Positions 43,439 through 52,100 of a DNA stretch of 64,000 nucleotides are shown one piece after another (the stretch's first letter is position 1; each line of letters opens with the position of its first letter). The position numbers were made by a program, and so were the translations under genes. The notes under the pieces were generated by a model, which was not told the origin of the DNA, made no database searches, and saw nothing but the letters and a program-made list of their open reading frames with translations. This DNA comes from Embleya scabrispora (GTDB lineage Bacteria > Actinomycetota > Actinomycetes > Streptomycetales > Streptomycetaceae), in assembly GCF_002024165.1 (NCBI RefSeq), contig NZ_MWQN01000004.1, positions 682,001-746,000 on the forward strand. The letters are read 5' to 3'.

Positions 43439-43533
43439 TCGGCCGCCGACGCCGCGACGGTCGGCGGGGTCCGTGCGCGCGTTCGGTAGCATCACGTTTC
43501 GCTGGAGCGTGGCGGACGACGGGGTGAGGGGCC

Positions 43534-44001
43534 ATGAGCGACGACGTTTTGTCGGTCATTCCGAGTGATCCGCAGTGGCAACCGGAGCGGGACGCGGTCG
43601 ACGCCGTCGTCGCGCTCGTGGCGGACCTGGCTCCCGGGCGTTTCGGGGGCGTGGCCGTGGAGATCGACGTGTCGTGGTACGACGCGCCGAACGCCGTCGA
43701 TTGTGGGGCAAATTTGGAGCGGATCGGCTGCCCCCTGTGTCGGGGCGACGTCGATCCGGGCTGGTGGGGCGATCTTCTGGAGGCCCACCGGGACGAGGGA
43801 TTTCCGACGCTCGCGGTCGAGGTCCCGTGTTGCGGCGGATCGACCACCCTGGACGCGCTCGACTACGACTGGCCCTGCGGTTTCGCCCGCTTCGAGATCG
43901 CCGTGTGGAACCCCGGGCGTACGTGGTTCGACGGGGACGAGTTGGCAAGACTCGCGGCCGAACTGGGCCACCCCGTCAAGCAGATCCAGGCGCACGTCTG
44001 A
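43534..44001 (+). CDS. conserved hypothetical protein with Cys pairs
   Basis: 155 residues, ATG after GAGGGG. Not recognised by family. Seen: RIGCPLCRGDV and EVPCCGGSTTLDALDYDWPCGFARFEIAVWNPG, which could form a small metal or disulfide site, plus an acidic N-terminal half and aromatic-rich middle. Proteins of this look are common in Streptomyces as immunity-like singletons; no partner toxin is adjacent. Converges on the flavin oxidase (42-bp gap). Confidence 0.7.
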   Translation: MSDDVLSVIPSDPQWQPERDAVDAVVALVADLAPGRFGGVAVEIDVSWYDAPNAVDCGANLERIGCPLCRGDVDPGWWGDLLEAHRDEGFPTLAVEVPCCGGSTTLDALDYDWPCGFARFEIAVWNPGRTWFDGDELARLAAELGHPVKQIQAHV

Positions 44002-44043
44002 TCCGCGGCGGGAGCGCTCGCACGCGAGGGGTCCGGCAGCGGA

Positions 44044-45573
44044 TCAGGCGTTGGCGACCGACTGCGGGAAGGCGAAGACGCCCGTCGGGTCGTAGTGGTG
44101 GGCCACCGACTTCAGGCGCCGGAGGTTGCCTCCGTAGTAGGCGGTGCCCCAGTCGGGGAGGGTTGCGTCGATGTAGTTGACGTAGGCGCCCGTCGCGCCC
44201 AGTGCGGCGAGGCCGTCGCGGACCGCGTCGACCGCCTCGGTGGCCGCCGCCTGGCCGGCCGGGGTGGTGTTCGCGTAGATCTGGGCGGTGGCCAGGGCAT
44301 CGCGGTGCGGGAAGGCGGTCGCGTCGGGAGCGAGTTCGGCGACGGCGCCGCCCATCGAGTCCAGGAGCAGGTCCAGCCCGACGCGGCCGGCCATCAGGCC
44401 CACCACGGCCTGTCCGTCCAGCGCGGCGGTCAGCACGCGGGAGACGGCGACGAATGCCTCGCGGGTCAGTCGTCCGCCCTCGGACGTCGGGTGGCACTGG
44501 GCGATGGTGTCGGTCGAACAACCGGCCATGTACTTCATCGCGTCCAGGTAGTTCTTCGCCTGCGCGCTGCGGGTTCCGGGCCGCGTTCCGACGGCGGCGA
44601 TCAGCGTGTCCAGGAGCGGGTTCAGCGCGTCGGGCGTGCCGACGTAGCAGCCGCCCACGCGACACGTCGGCGGCGTGCCGCCGGAGATGACGCAGTTCGA
44701 CCACAACTCCGGTCGCGCGTCCGCGATCCACTCCTGCCAGGCCCCGACCACCGAGGGCGTCGCGCCGGACGGGAAACGCAGCGAGAACACGGTGAGCGGG
44801 GGCGCCGGTTCCGAACGGAACGTGAACCGCGTGACCACCCCGAAGTTGCCGCCGCCCCCGCCGCGCAGCGCCCAGTAAAGGTCCGGCTCGGCGCAGTCGG
44901 ACACGGTGAGCACGCGCGAGTCGGCGGTGACCACCTCGGCCTCGACCAGCCGGTCGCAGGTGAGTCCGTACTTGCGGGTCAGCACCCCGATCCCGCCGCC
45001 CAGGGTCAACCCGCCGATCCCCACCGTCGGACACGAGCCGCCCGGCAGCAGCCGGCCCGCCTGCGCGAGTGCGGCGTACACCTCGATCAGCCGGGCGCCG
45101 GCGCCGACGTCCACCGTCCCGTCGTCGTGCACCTCGATCCGCGCCATCGGCCGCAGATCCATCACCAGCCCGTCGTCGGGCACGCTGTATCCGAGGTAGC
45201 TGTGCCCTCCGCTGCGCGCGGCGATCGGCACGCCGTGGCCTCGGGCCGCGTCCAGGCAGCTCCGTACATCCGTCGCCGACGTGCAGCGGGCCACCGCCGC
45301 CGGGAGTCGACGGTCGTACAACTCGTTGAAGCCGAGCCGCGCCACGTCGTATCCCTGGTCCGCGGGCAGCAGCAGCCGACCGTCGAGGCGCGCCTTCAAC
45401 GCCGACCAGTCCGGCGGCCCGACCGTGGGCATCCGCGTCCCGGCGTGCGTCCGCGCCCGGGGGGCCGGCCGGCTCACGGCGCCCCGCACCGATCCGTCGG
45501 CCGTCGACCCCGTGAGCACCAACGCACCGCCGACCCCCAAAGCGGTCAGGAATCCTCGTCGATCGATCGTCAT
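44044..45573 (-). CDS. Tat-exported FAD-linked oxidase, berberine-bridge family
   Basis: 509 residues, ATG after GGGAGATG. Twin-arginine signal RRGFLTALGVGGALVL. PCMH FAD-binding domain: AARSGGHSYLGYS carries the His that attaches FAD at C8-alpha, and KYGLTCDRLVEAEVV the Cys attached at C6, so a bicovalent flavin is expected. The C-terminal BBE segment ends AYYGGNLRRLKSVAHHYDP...FPQSV, the standard terminal block. Such enzymes oxidise sugars, alkaloids or polyketides outside the membrane. Confidence 0.93.
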   Translation of the reverse strand: MTIDRRGFLTALGVGGALVLTGSTADGSVRGAVSRPAPRARTHAGTRMPTVGPPDWSALKARLDGRLLLPADQGYDVARLGFNELYDRRLPAAVARCTSATDVRSCLDAARGHGVPIAARSGGHSYLGYSVPDDGLVMDLRPMARIEVHDDGTVDVGAGARLIEVYAALAQAGRLLPGGSCPTVGIGGLTLGGGIGVLTRKYGLTCDRLVEAEVVTADSRVLTVSDCAEPDLYWALRGGGGGNFGVVTRFTFRSEPAPPLTVFSLRFPSGATPSVVGAWQEWIADARPELWSNCVISGGTPPTCRVGGCYVGTPDALNPLLDTLIAAVGTRPGTRSAQAKNYLDAMKYMAGCSTDTIAQCHPTSEGGRLTREAFVAVSRVLTAALDGQAVVGLMAGRVGLDLLLDSMGGAVAELAPDATAFPHRDALATAQIYANTTPAGQAAATEAVDAVRDGLAALGATGAYVNYIDATLPDWGTAYYGGNLRRLKSVAHHYDPTGVFAFPQSVANA

Positions 45574-45710
45574 ATACCCACATCTCCCGGCGATCCGTGC
45601 GCACCGCGTGCCGGCGACGCATACCCTGAGTTATCGCAAGCTTTACCCCCGAATCGGTCGAAGGCGCGCCGGGCCGCGCTCATCGGTCGATCCGGCGGGG
45701 TCCACCCGGC

Positions 45711-46241
45711 TCAGTCCACTCCGCCGATCACGGCCCTGCCCTCGGCCGCGGCGGCGGCGAAGAACGGACCCAGGTCCTCCAGTTCGTGGTCCTCGCGCTC
45801 CCCGTCCCAGCGGGCCGCCCGACCGTCGCGGGACCAGCCTTCCGCGACCAGGCCCTCGGCCACCCGACGGACCTCGTCCGGGCCGAGCACGAAGGCGGGC
45901 CCGTAGCAGAACTCGTACTCGTCGACGACGTCGCAGCCGTGCCCGGTCGCCCTGGCCAACCAGGGGTAGGCCGCCTCCCAGTCGGCCGTGTCCTCCTCGG
46001 CCCGCGCCCGGCTCTCGGCGACCGCGGCCAGTAGGCGGTAGTCCAACCCGTAGGAGTCCGCGCGCGGGCGAAACTCGCCGGGGAGCGCCGCCGCTTGCTC
46101 CGCGTCGGGGCGGTCGGCCGGGTCGATTCGGTCGGGTTCGTCGGCCGGGTCGACGAAGAGCGTCCCGATCAGTTCGGGCCGCTCCCGTACCGCCGCCGGC
46201 ACCGACGGTTCGACCTTCGCGAGGGTCAACCACATGGACAT
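45711..46241 (-). CDS. DUF1877 (YfbM-like) protein
   Basis: 176 residues from ATG 46241, with AAGGGA upstream. MSMWLTLAKVEPS and the C-terminal FVLGPDEVRRVAEGLVAEG, DHELEDLGPFFAAAAAEGRAVIGGVD follow the DUF1877 pattern. Cytoplasmic; role unknown, sometimes near toxin-immunity genes. Monocistronic. An in-frame upstream extension to 46673 has no homology and is dropped. Confidence 0.85.
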   Translation of the reverse strand: MSMWLTLAKVEPSVPAAVRERPELIGTLFVDPADEPDRIDPADRPDAEQAAALPGEFRPRADSYGLDYRLLAAVAESRARAEEDTADWEAAYPWLARATGHGCDVVDEYEFCYGPAFVLGPDEVRRVAEGLVAEGWSRDGRAARWDGEREDHELEDLGPFFAAAAAEGRAVIGGVD

Positions 46242-46641
46242 GGCTCTCGGCTTCCCTTCCTCGTGCGCGGTCGGCCCGGAACGGCCGTCCGATCCACGCG
46301 GGGAAGGTATCGGCGGCCACGGACAGGTCACTTCCGCGACCGGGTTTTTCGGGTCGCCGGGCATGCAACCCGCGAGCGGCGGAGCGCGTGTGCGGTGGGA
46401 AACCTCGGTTCGGAGGTGTGGATGAACACCGTTGTGTCGCGGTCGCCGGAGAGAGGGAGGGTTTCGGATGGGAACACCCTGGATGGACGCTCGCCAACGG
46501 CCCTGCCGGGGCCGGTACCCGGGTTTTCGGCGGCGGCTGCGAATCCTCAAATTCAGCGCAGATCCAACAACCTTGTAACGCGCCGTGGTTAGTGTTCGCG
46601 GTTCGAGCCGACACACATCCGGGAAGCGAGGATCCGGGCCC
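46242..46641. other. 400-bp gene-free divergent region
   Basis: Between the DUF1877 gene and the ECF sigma gene. Its right part (46530-46610) is AT-richer, with AACAACCTTGTAACGCGCC followed by TTAGTGTT, which could hold a promoter for the sigma gene; the -35/-10 spacing is not standard. No small gene or RNA is recognisable. Confidence 0.5.
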
Positions 46642-47223
46642 GTGACGTCTTTTTGTACCCGAGGCCGTGACACCGGCGGCCAGGCCTGCTCGACGCCCGA
46701 CGGCGAGCCGGCGGACCTCGCGGAACCCGCGGACCTCGCGGAACGCGTCTATCGGCAATACTCCACGCCGTTGTTGTCGTTCTGCCTCAAGCTCACCGGC
46801 GGGGACCGGCCGTGGGCCGAGGACGTGGTCCAGGAGACCATGGTGCGCGCGTGGCGGCACGCGGGCACGATCGCCGACGACACGTCGAACCTGATGCCGT
46901 GGCTGGCGACGGTGGCGCGCCGGATCGTGATGGACGACCGCCGTGCGCGCCGTTCCCGGCCGCAGGAGTGCAGCCCGGAGCCCCTGGAGTACGTTTTGGC
47001 CGACGACCAGTGGGAGCCCCTGCTCTGGAAGATGGCCGTCGCCGACGCACTGCCCTCGCTCACCGCCGCGCATCGCGAGATCATCGCCGAGACGGTGTTG
47101 AGCGATCGCGATCTCAAGCAGGCCGCCGAACTGCTCGGCATACCGGTCGGAACGGCGAAGTCCCGTACCTACTACGCGATCCGCGCCCTTCGGCAGGCTC
47201 TGGAGGAGCGCGGCGGCGGATGA
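46642..47223 (+). CDS. ECF-family RNA polymerase sigma factor
   Basis: 193 residues from GTG 46642 (GAGGA upstream; an earlier ATG/GTG at 46585 is in frame but lacks homology). Region 2 reads VYRQYSTPLLSFCLKLTGGD then AEDVVQETMVRAWRH; region 4 reads LPSLTAAHREIIAETVLSDRDLKQAAELLGIPVGTAKSRTYYAIRAL. An adjacent anti-sigma gene is not found; the next gene instead starts the type VII-like locus, which this sigma factor may drive. A duplicated AEPADLAE segment precedes region 2. Confidence 0.92.
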   Translation: MTSFCTRGRDTGGQACSTPDGEPADLAEPADLAERVYRQYSTPLLSFCLKLTGGDRPWAEDVVQETMVRAWRHAGTIADDTSNLMPWLATVARRIVMDDRRARRSRPQECSPEPLEYVLADDQWEPLLWKMAVADALPSLTAAHREIIAETVLSDRDLKQAAELLGIPVGTAKSRTYYAIRALRQALEERGGG

Positions 47224-47243
47224 GCACCCGAAATTCCATACAG

Positions 47244-47281
47244 TGTCGCGCGGACCACGCGACAGCACGGTCGGGTGCTGT
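47244..47281 (+). promoter_or_regulatory. two mutually exclusive hairpins between sigma and type VII genes
   Basis: TGTCGCG-N7-CGCGACA (47244-47264) and ACAGCAC-N6-GTGCTGT (47262-47281) share ACA at 47262-47264, so only one can form. The region is 91 bp long and leads the 47315 gene. Either a terminator plus leader or an attenuator. Confidence 0.45.
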
Positions 47282-47314
47282 CGTGGATGCCCGATGTGGG
47301 GAGCAACCCGGCAG

Positions 47315-48940
47315 ATGAGGAACACCGATCCGCTCGACTTCTTCGCGAATCACCGCGAAACGATCCTCCGTTGGGGCGGCATCTCGGCCGCCGCGCTCGT
47401 GGTCTTCCTGGTCCTCCGGTTCTTCGCGATGCGAATGGGCGGATGGAAGGCGGCGACGCGGCGATTGTGGCGGGAAATCGCGCTGACGGCCTACGCATTC
47501 GGCGGCCCCGTGCGGGCCTGGTTGCGGTATCGGCGCTCGGTACGGGCGCTGGTGCGGGGCCTGGGCGCGGCGGCGACCTGGCGGGACGCGGAACGTGCCC
47601 TGGTGGCCGCGAAGTTCGCCGCGGCGCCCGCTCAGCCGTATGCCGCCGTCGTCGGCGAGGACACGGTGACGGTGCTGTTCGCCGCCGCCGGGATGCCGTC
47701 GCCTCGCGGCGTCTGGCGGCCGGTCCCCGACGATCCGTGGGCCTGGACGGCCGGCCGGGCGCAGTTGCCGTCGGTCACGCCGGACGCGGAAGGGGTCAGG
47801 CCGGTCGTCGTCGCCCTGGGCGAGCGGGACCGGGAGTGCGTGTTCGTCGACCTCGTGGTCGGTCCGGCGATGGTGTGTGTACAGGGGGATCCGCGTTCAG
47901 GACCGGCCCTGTTCCAGGCGGTCGCGGCCCAGTTGGACGCCAGGCTGCCGACCGGGCAGGTCGTGGTCGCCGAAGGGGTGCACCGCGACGTGGCCGGACA
48001 GCCGGTGCGGGAGGCGTACCGGACCGCCCGCGGCAGACCGCCCCGGCTGGGGCTGCCCACGTTCCTGGTGACTCCGGAGCTGCCGGATCCGCTGCCGCCC
48101 GAGCTGGCCGAACCGCCCGGCGGCGAACTCCCGTTGCGGCTGCTGCTCGGCGGGCCCGGACGAGGACACATCCGGACGCTGCTCACCGATCGACACGGTC
48201 GGGTCGGCGTGCCCGGCACACCGTTGGTGGTGGTGTGCCATTCCCTCGGCGCGGCGCTGGCCCGGGTGCTGCCGAACATTCCGCCGGTGCTGCCGCCGGT
48301 ACCGGCGCCGGTGGCCCGCTCCGGAGTGGACCACGCCGCGTGGTTCGCCGAGGAGGAGGCCAGGGCCGAAACTCCCGCCGCCGAGCCGCGGGCGGCGGAG
48401 CCGGTGGCCATCATGGAACCGGCCGAATCCATGGCCGCGGCCGTCTCGGCACGATCCTCGACCGCCGAGCCGGCCTCGGCCCGCCCCGCACACGAATCGG
48501 CCGGCACGGCCGCATCGCGCGCCGCGGCCCCCGCCACACCCACCGGCTCACCCGCCGTCTCGGCCCGTCGAGAGGCAACTCCCCACCAGGAGCCCGCCGG
48601 CACCCCCGGTCGATCCCCCGTCACCGAACCACCCACCGGCCGCGATCCTGCCCCGATCATCGAGCCCACCCACAGACCCGACCCGGCTCCCCCGGCCGGC
48701 CGCACCAACGAACCCGACGCACCTCCCCCGGCCGACCCAACGCACAGGCCCGACGCGTCCCGCCCCGTCGAACCGACCCACGGGCCCGACGCGTCCGCCC
48801 CCGCCGAACCGACCCACAGGGCCGACACGTCCCGCCCCGCCGAACCAACCCCCGATGAACCCGATTCGGCCACCGGCACCCCCACCGGCCGAACCCCCGA
48901 TCCCGCCCCGGAACCGTTTCCCCCCGGCTCCGGGGGCTGA
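47315..48940 (+). CDS. membrane protein with Pro-rich repeat tail, type VII-locus associated
   Basis: 541 residues, ATG 47315 after GGGGAG. One transmembrane helix (about residues 20-42, GISAAALVVFLVLRFFAM) near the N-terminus; a folded part to about residue 345 with no recognised family; then a disordered tail (about 350-541) with repeats of PTHRPDxxxPxE-type 13-mers (EPTHRPDPAPP, DPTHRPDASRP, EPTHGPDASAP, EPTHRADTSRP). Directly upstream of the EssC-like ATPase (175 bp), so likely a component or partner of that machine, on the inner membrane. No similarity to EccB/EccD/EccE seen. Confidence 0.78.
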   Translation: MRNTDPLDFFANHRETILRWGGISAAALVVFLVLRFFAMRMGGWKAATRRLWREIALTAYAFGGPVRAWLRYRRSVRALVRGLGAAATWRDAERALVAAKFAAAPAQPYAAVVGEDTVTVLFAAAGMPSPRGVWRPVPDDPWAWTAGRAQLPSVTPDAEGVRPVVVALGERDRECVFVDLVVGPAMVCVQGDPRSGPALFQAVAAQLDARLPTGQVVVAEGVHRDVAGQPVREAYRTARGRPPRLGLPTFLVTPELPDPLPPELAEPPGGELPLRLLLGGPGRGHIRTLLTDRHGRVGVPGTPLVVVCHSLGAALARVLPNIPPVLPPVPAPVARSGVDHAAWFAEEEARAETPAAEPRAAEPVAIMEPAESMAAAVSARSSTAEPASARPAHESAGTAASRAAAPATPTGSPAVSARREATPHQEPAGTPGRSPVTEPPTGRDPAPIIEPTHRPDPAPPAGRTNEPDAPPPADPTHRPDASRPVEPTHGPDASAPAEPTHRADTSRPAEPTPDEPDSATGTPTGRTPDPAPEPFPPGSGG

Positions 48941-49115
48941 GAGGGCCTGTCCCGCGGGATCTCGGTGAGGCCGCGCCGTCAGGTACCGGACGGCGCGGCT
49001 CGATCCACCGGGATCCGCCGCACAGGCCCACCGCGGCCCCGCCTCGTCCCCGGACCACCCCCGTCGGGGGCGAGGCGGGGCCCGTTCCCCCTCCCCCACC
49101 CCGCGAGAGAGTTGC

Positions 49116-52100
49116 ATGCCCGTGAATCTCGCTCTCACCACCACCGATCCGCAGGGCCGGCGCTCCGACCACCTGCTGGACGTGCCCGATTCGGCGACCG
49201 TCGCCGACCTCGGGTCGGTGCTGGGCGCCGCCGATCTGTTCCTGGGTGATCGGCGGCTCAATCCCGACGCGCGCGTGGGCGCGAGCGGCATCCGCCCCGG
49301 TGCGGTGATCGGTCTCGGCGGTCCCGCGCCGACCGAGACCGCGACGCGGGCGTGGCGACCGCCCGGGTCCGATCCGGTCCTGGTCACCGTGCGGCACGTC
49401 TCGGGCCCCGGCGCGGGCCGGGTCTGGCGGCTCGGCCCCGGCCGGCACGAGGTCGGCACCGATCGTGCGTGCGCGTTGCGCCTGGACGGCGGCGGCGCCC
49501 CCGCGCAGGGCACCTGGATCACGGTAGGCGCGGACGGCTCCGTCACGGTCGCCCTCCCGGACGACGCCGACGAGGCCGACTGCGGCCTGCGCAGCCTCAC
49601 CCCGCCGCCGCCCGTCGATCCGATCACCGGCACCCCGCTGTCCGCCGAGGAGCCGGCCGGCACGCAGGAGGGCGGCCCCGGCGGGCACTCGACGGAGCCC
49701 CCGCCGACGGGCCCGGACGGACAACCCGTACAGCCGCCGCCGCCGCCCGTCGGCCAACTGCCGCCGCTCGACGACGGCTCGCTCCCCTGGCCGACCTACG
49801 CCGACCTGTCCCTCGGTGAGCACCTGCTGCGCCCCGGCCCGCCTGACGAACCCGAGGCCGCGGTACGCCCGGCCCCGGACGGCCTCGGCATCGAGTACAA
49901 CCGGCCGCCGCGCATCGCCCCGCACCTGGACGCCGAGTCGATCCGGATGATGGGCCCGCCGACGGATACCAGCAAACGCCCGTTCCCCTTCCTGATGATG
50001 ATCGCCCCGCTCCTGATGGGCCTGGCGATGATGTTCCTGTTCCGAAGCTTGTTCTTCGTCATCTTCGTGTTCTTCACGCCGCTGATGGCGGTCGGCAACT
50101 GGATCTCCGGAAAGCGCACCGGTCGCCGCGACTACCAGGAGGCGAAGCGGGTCTATCGCATCCGCCGATCGGCCCTGGAAACCGAGATGCGCCGCGCGAC
50201 TGTCGAGGAACGCGGGCTGCGCAACTCGACGTTCCCGGATCCGGCGGCGCTGTTGCTGACCGCGACCGGCCCCGGCTTGGCCCTCTGGCAGCGCCGACGG
50301 CGCGACTCCGACCACCTGACGATCCGACTGGGCACCCTCACCCGCGCGTCCCTCAAGAGCATCGACGACCAGGCCCGGGAGAACCACTACCGCAACGTCA
50401 ACTGGCGGATCGCGGACGTGCCGTTCGGGGTCGAGATGACCGCCTTCGGGGTGGTCGGGATCGGCGCGTCCGGGGAGTTGCCGCGCCGGATCGCGAGTTG
50501 GGCGGTGATCCAGACCGCCGTCCTGCACAGCCCACGCGATGTGCGCGTCGTCGTGCTGACCGAGGACGAGCACGCCGAGGCCTGGCAGTGGGTGCGGTGG
50601 TTGCCGCACCTGCGTCCCGGCCGACCCGGCGCCGCGGTGGTGGCCCTCGGCACCGATCCGGAGAGCACCGCACACCGGGTCAACGAGTTGATCTCCGACG
50701 TGCAGACCCGCCTGGACTCCTCGCAGTCGGCGCTCGGCCCCACCCTGCAGCGCGAACCCGACGTGCTGGTGATCCTGGACGGCGCCCGCCGTCTGCGCGA
50801 TGTCCCGGGCATGATCGAGGTGTTGACCAACGGCCCGGCCGTGCGGGTGTTCAGCCTGTGCCTGGAGGAGCGCGAACACCTGCTGCCGGAGGAGTGCACG
50901 GCGGTGGTGACGGCGAACGGCGGCCGGCTCGACCTGAAGGCGTCACACGTTCCGGAGGTCAAGGGCATCCGGGCCGATCTGGTCGACCCCGCCTGGTGCG
51001 AGGAGGTCGCGCGCGCCCTGGCGCCGGTGCTCGACGTCACCGTGGAGAGCGATTCCGGACTGCCGTCCGAGGTCGCGCTGTTGCCGCTGATCGGCCAGGA
51101 ACCGCCGGACGCCGAGGTGCTGCTGCGGGCCTGGGCGCGCCGCCCGGCGTCCACCACGTTCGTCCTGGGCAGCGGGTACGAGGGTGTGTTGCGCCTGGAC
51201 CTGGTCCGCGACGGCCCGCACGGCCTGATCGGCGGCACCACCGGCTCGGGCAAGTCGGAACTCCTGCAGACGATGATCGCGTCGCTGGCAGCGGTCAACC
51301 GGCCGGACGAACTGACCTTCGTGCTGGTCGACTACAAGGGCGGCAGCGCGTTTCGCGAATGCGCCGAACTCCCGCACACACTCGGCATGATCACCGACCT
51401 GGACGGCCACCTGGTCAAACGCGCGCTGGCCTCTCTCGACGCCGAACTCCGCCGCCGCGAGACGGTCCTGAACGAGGTCGAGGCCAAGGACCACACCGAA
51501 TACCGGATCAAGCGCGCGCGTGATCCGCGACTGCCCCCGCTGCCGCGACTTCTGCTGGTGATCGACGAGTTCGCCACCCTGGTGCGCGAACTGCCGGACT
51601 TCGTACCCGGTTTGATCAGCCTCGCCCAGCGCGGCCGCTCGCTCGGTCTGCACCTGCTGCTGGCCACCCAGCGGCCCGGCGGCTCGGTCAGCAACGAGAT
51701 CAAGGCCAACACCAACCTGCGCATGGCCCTGCGGGTGACCGACCGCTCGGAGAGCCAGGACATCATCGACGGCATCGAGGCCGCCGGCATCTCGGCCAAC
51801 AACCCGGGACGGGCCCTGGTCCGCCGCGGCGAGGGCCCGCCCACGCCGTTCCAGACCGCGTTCGTCGGCGGGGAACGCCCCGGCGCGGTGCCGAGTTCGA
51901 TCGCCAAGGCCGCCGCGACCCGGCCGGTACGCGGCATCCGGCTCGGCTGGCAGCGCCTCGGCCGCCCGCTCGACTTCTCCGAAGCCGACGCCGGTGCCGA
52001 CATCGAGAACGACACGGACACGGGACCCGAGTCGCCCTTCGACCCGCACGAGGATTCGATGTCCGGGCAGTCCGAGGAGCTGCCGACGGACCTGCGCGCC

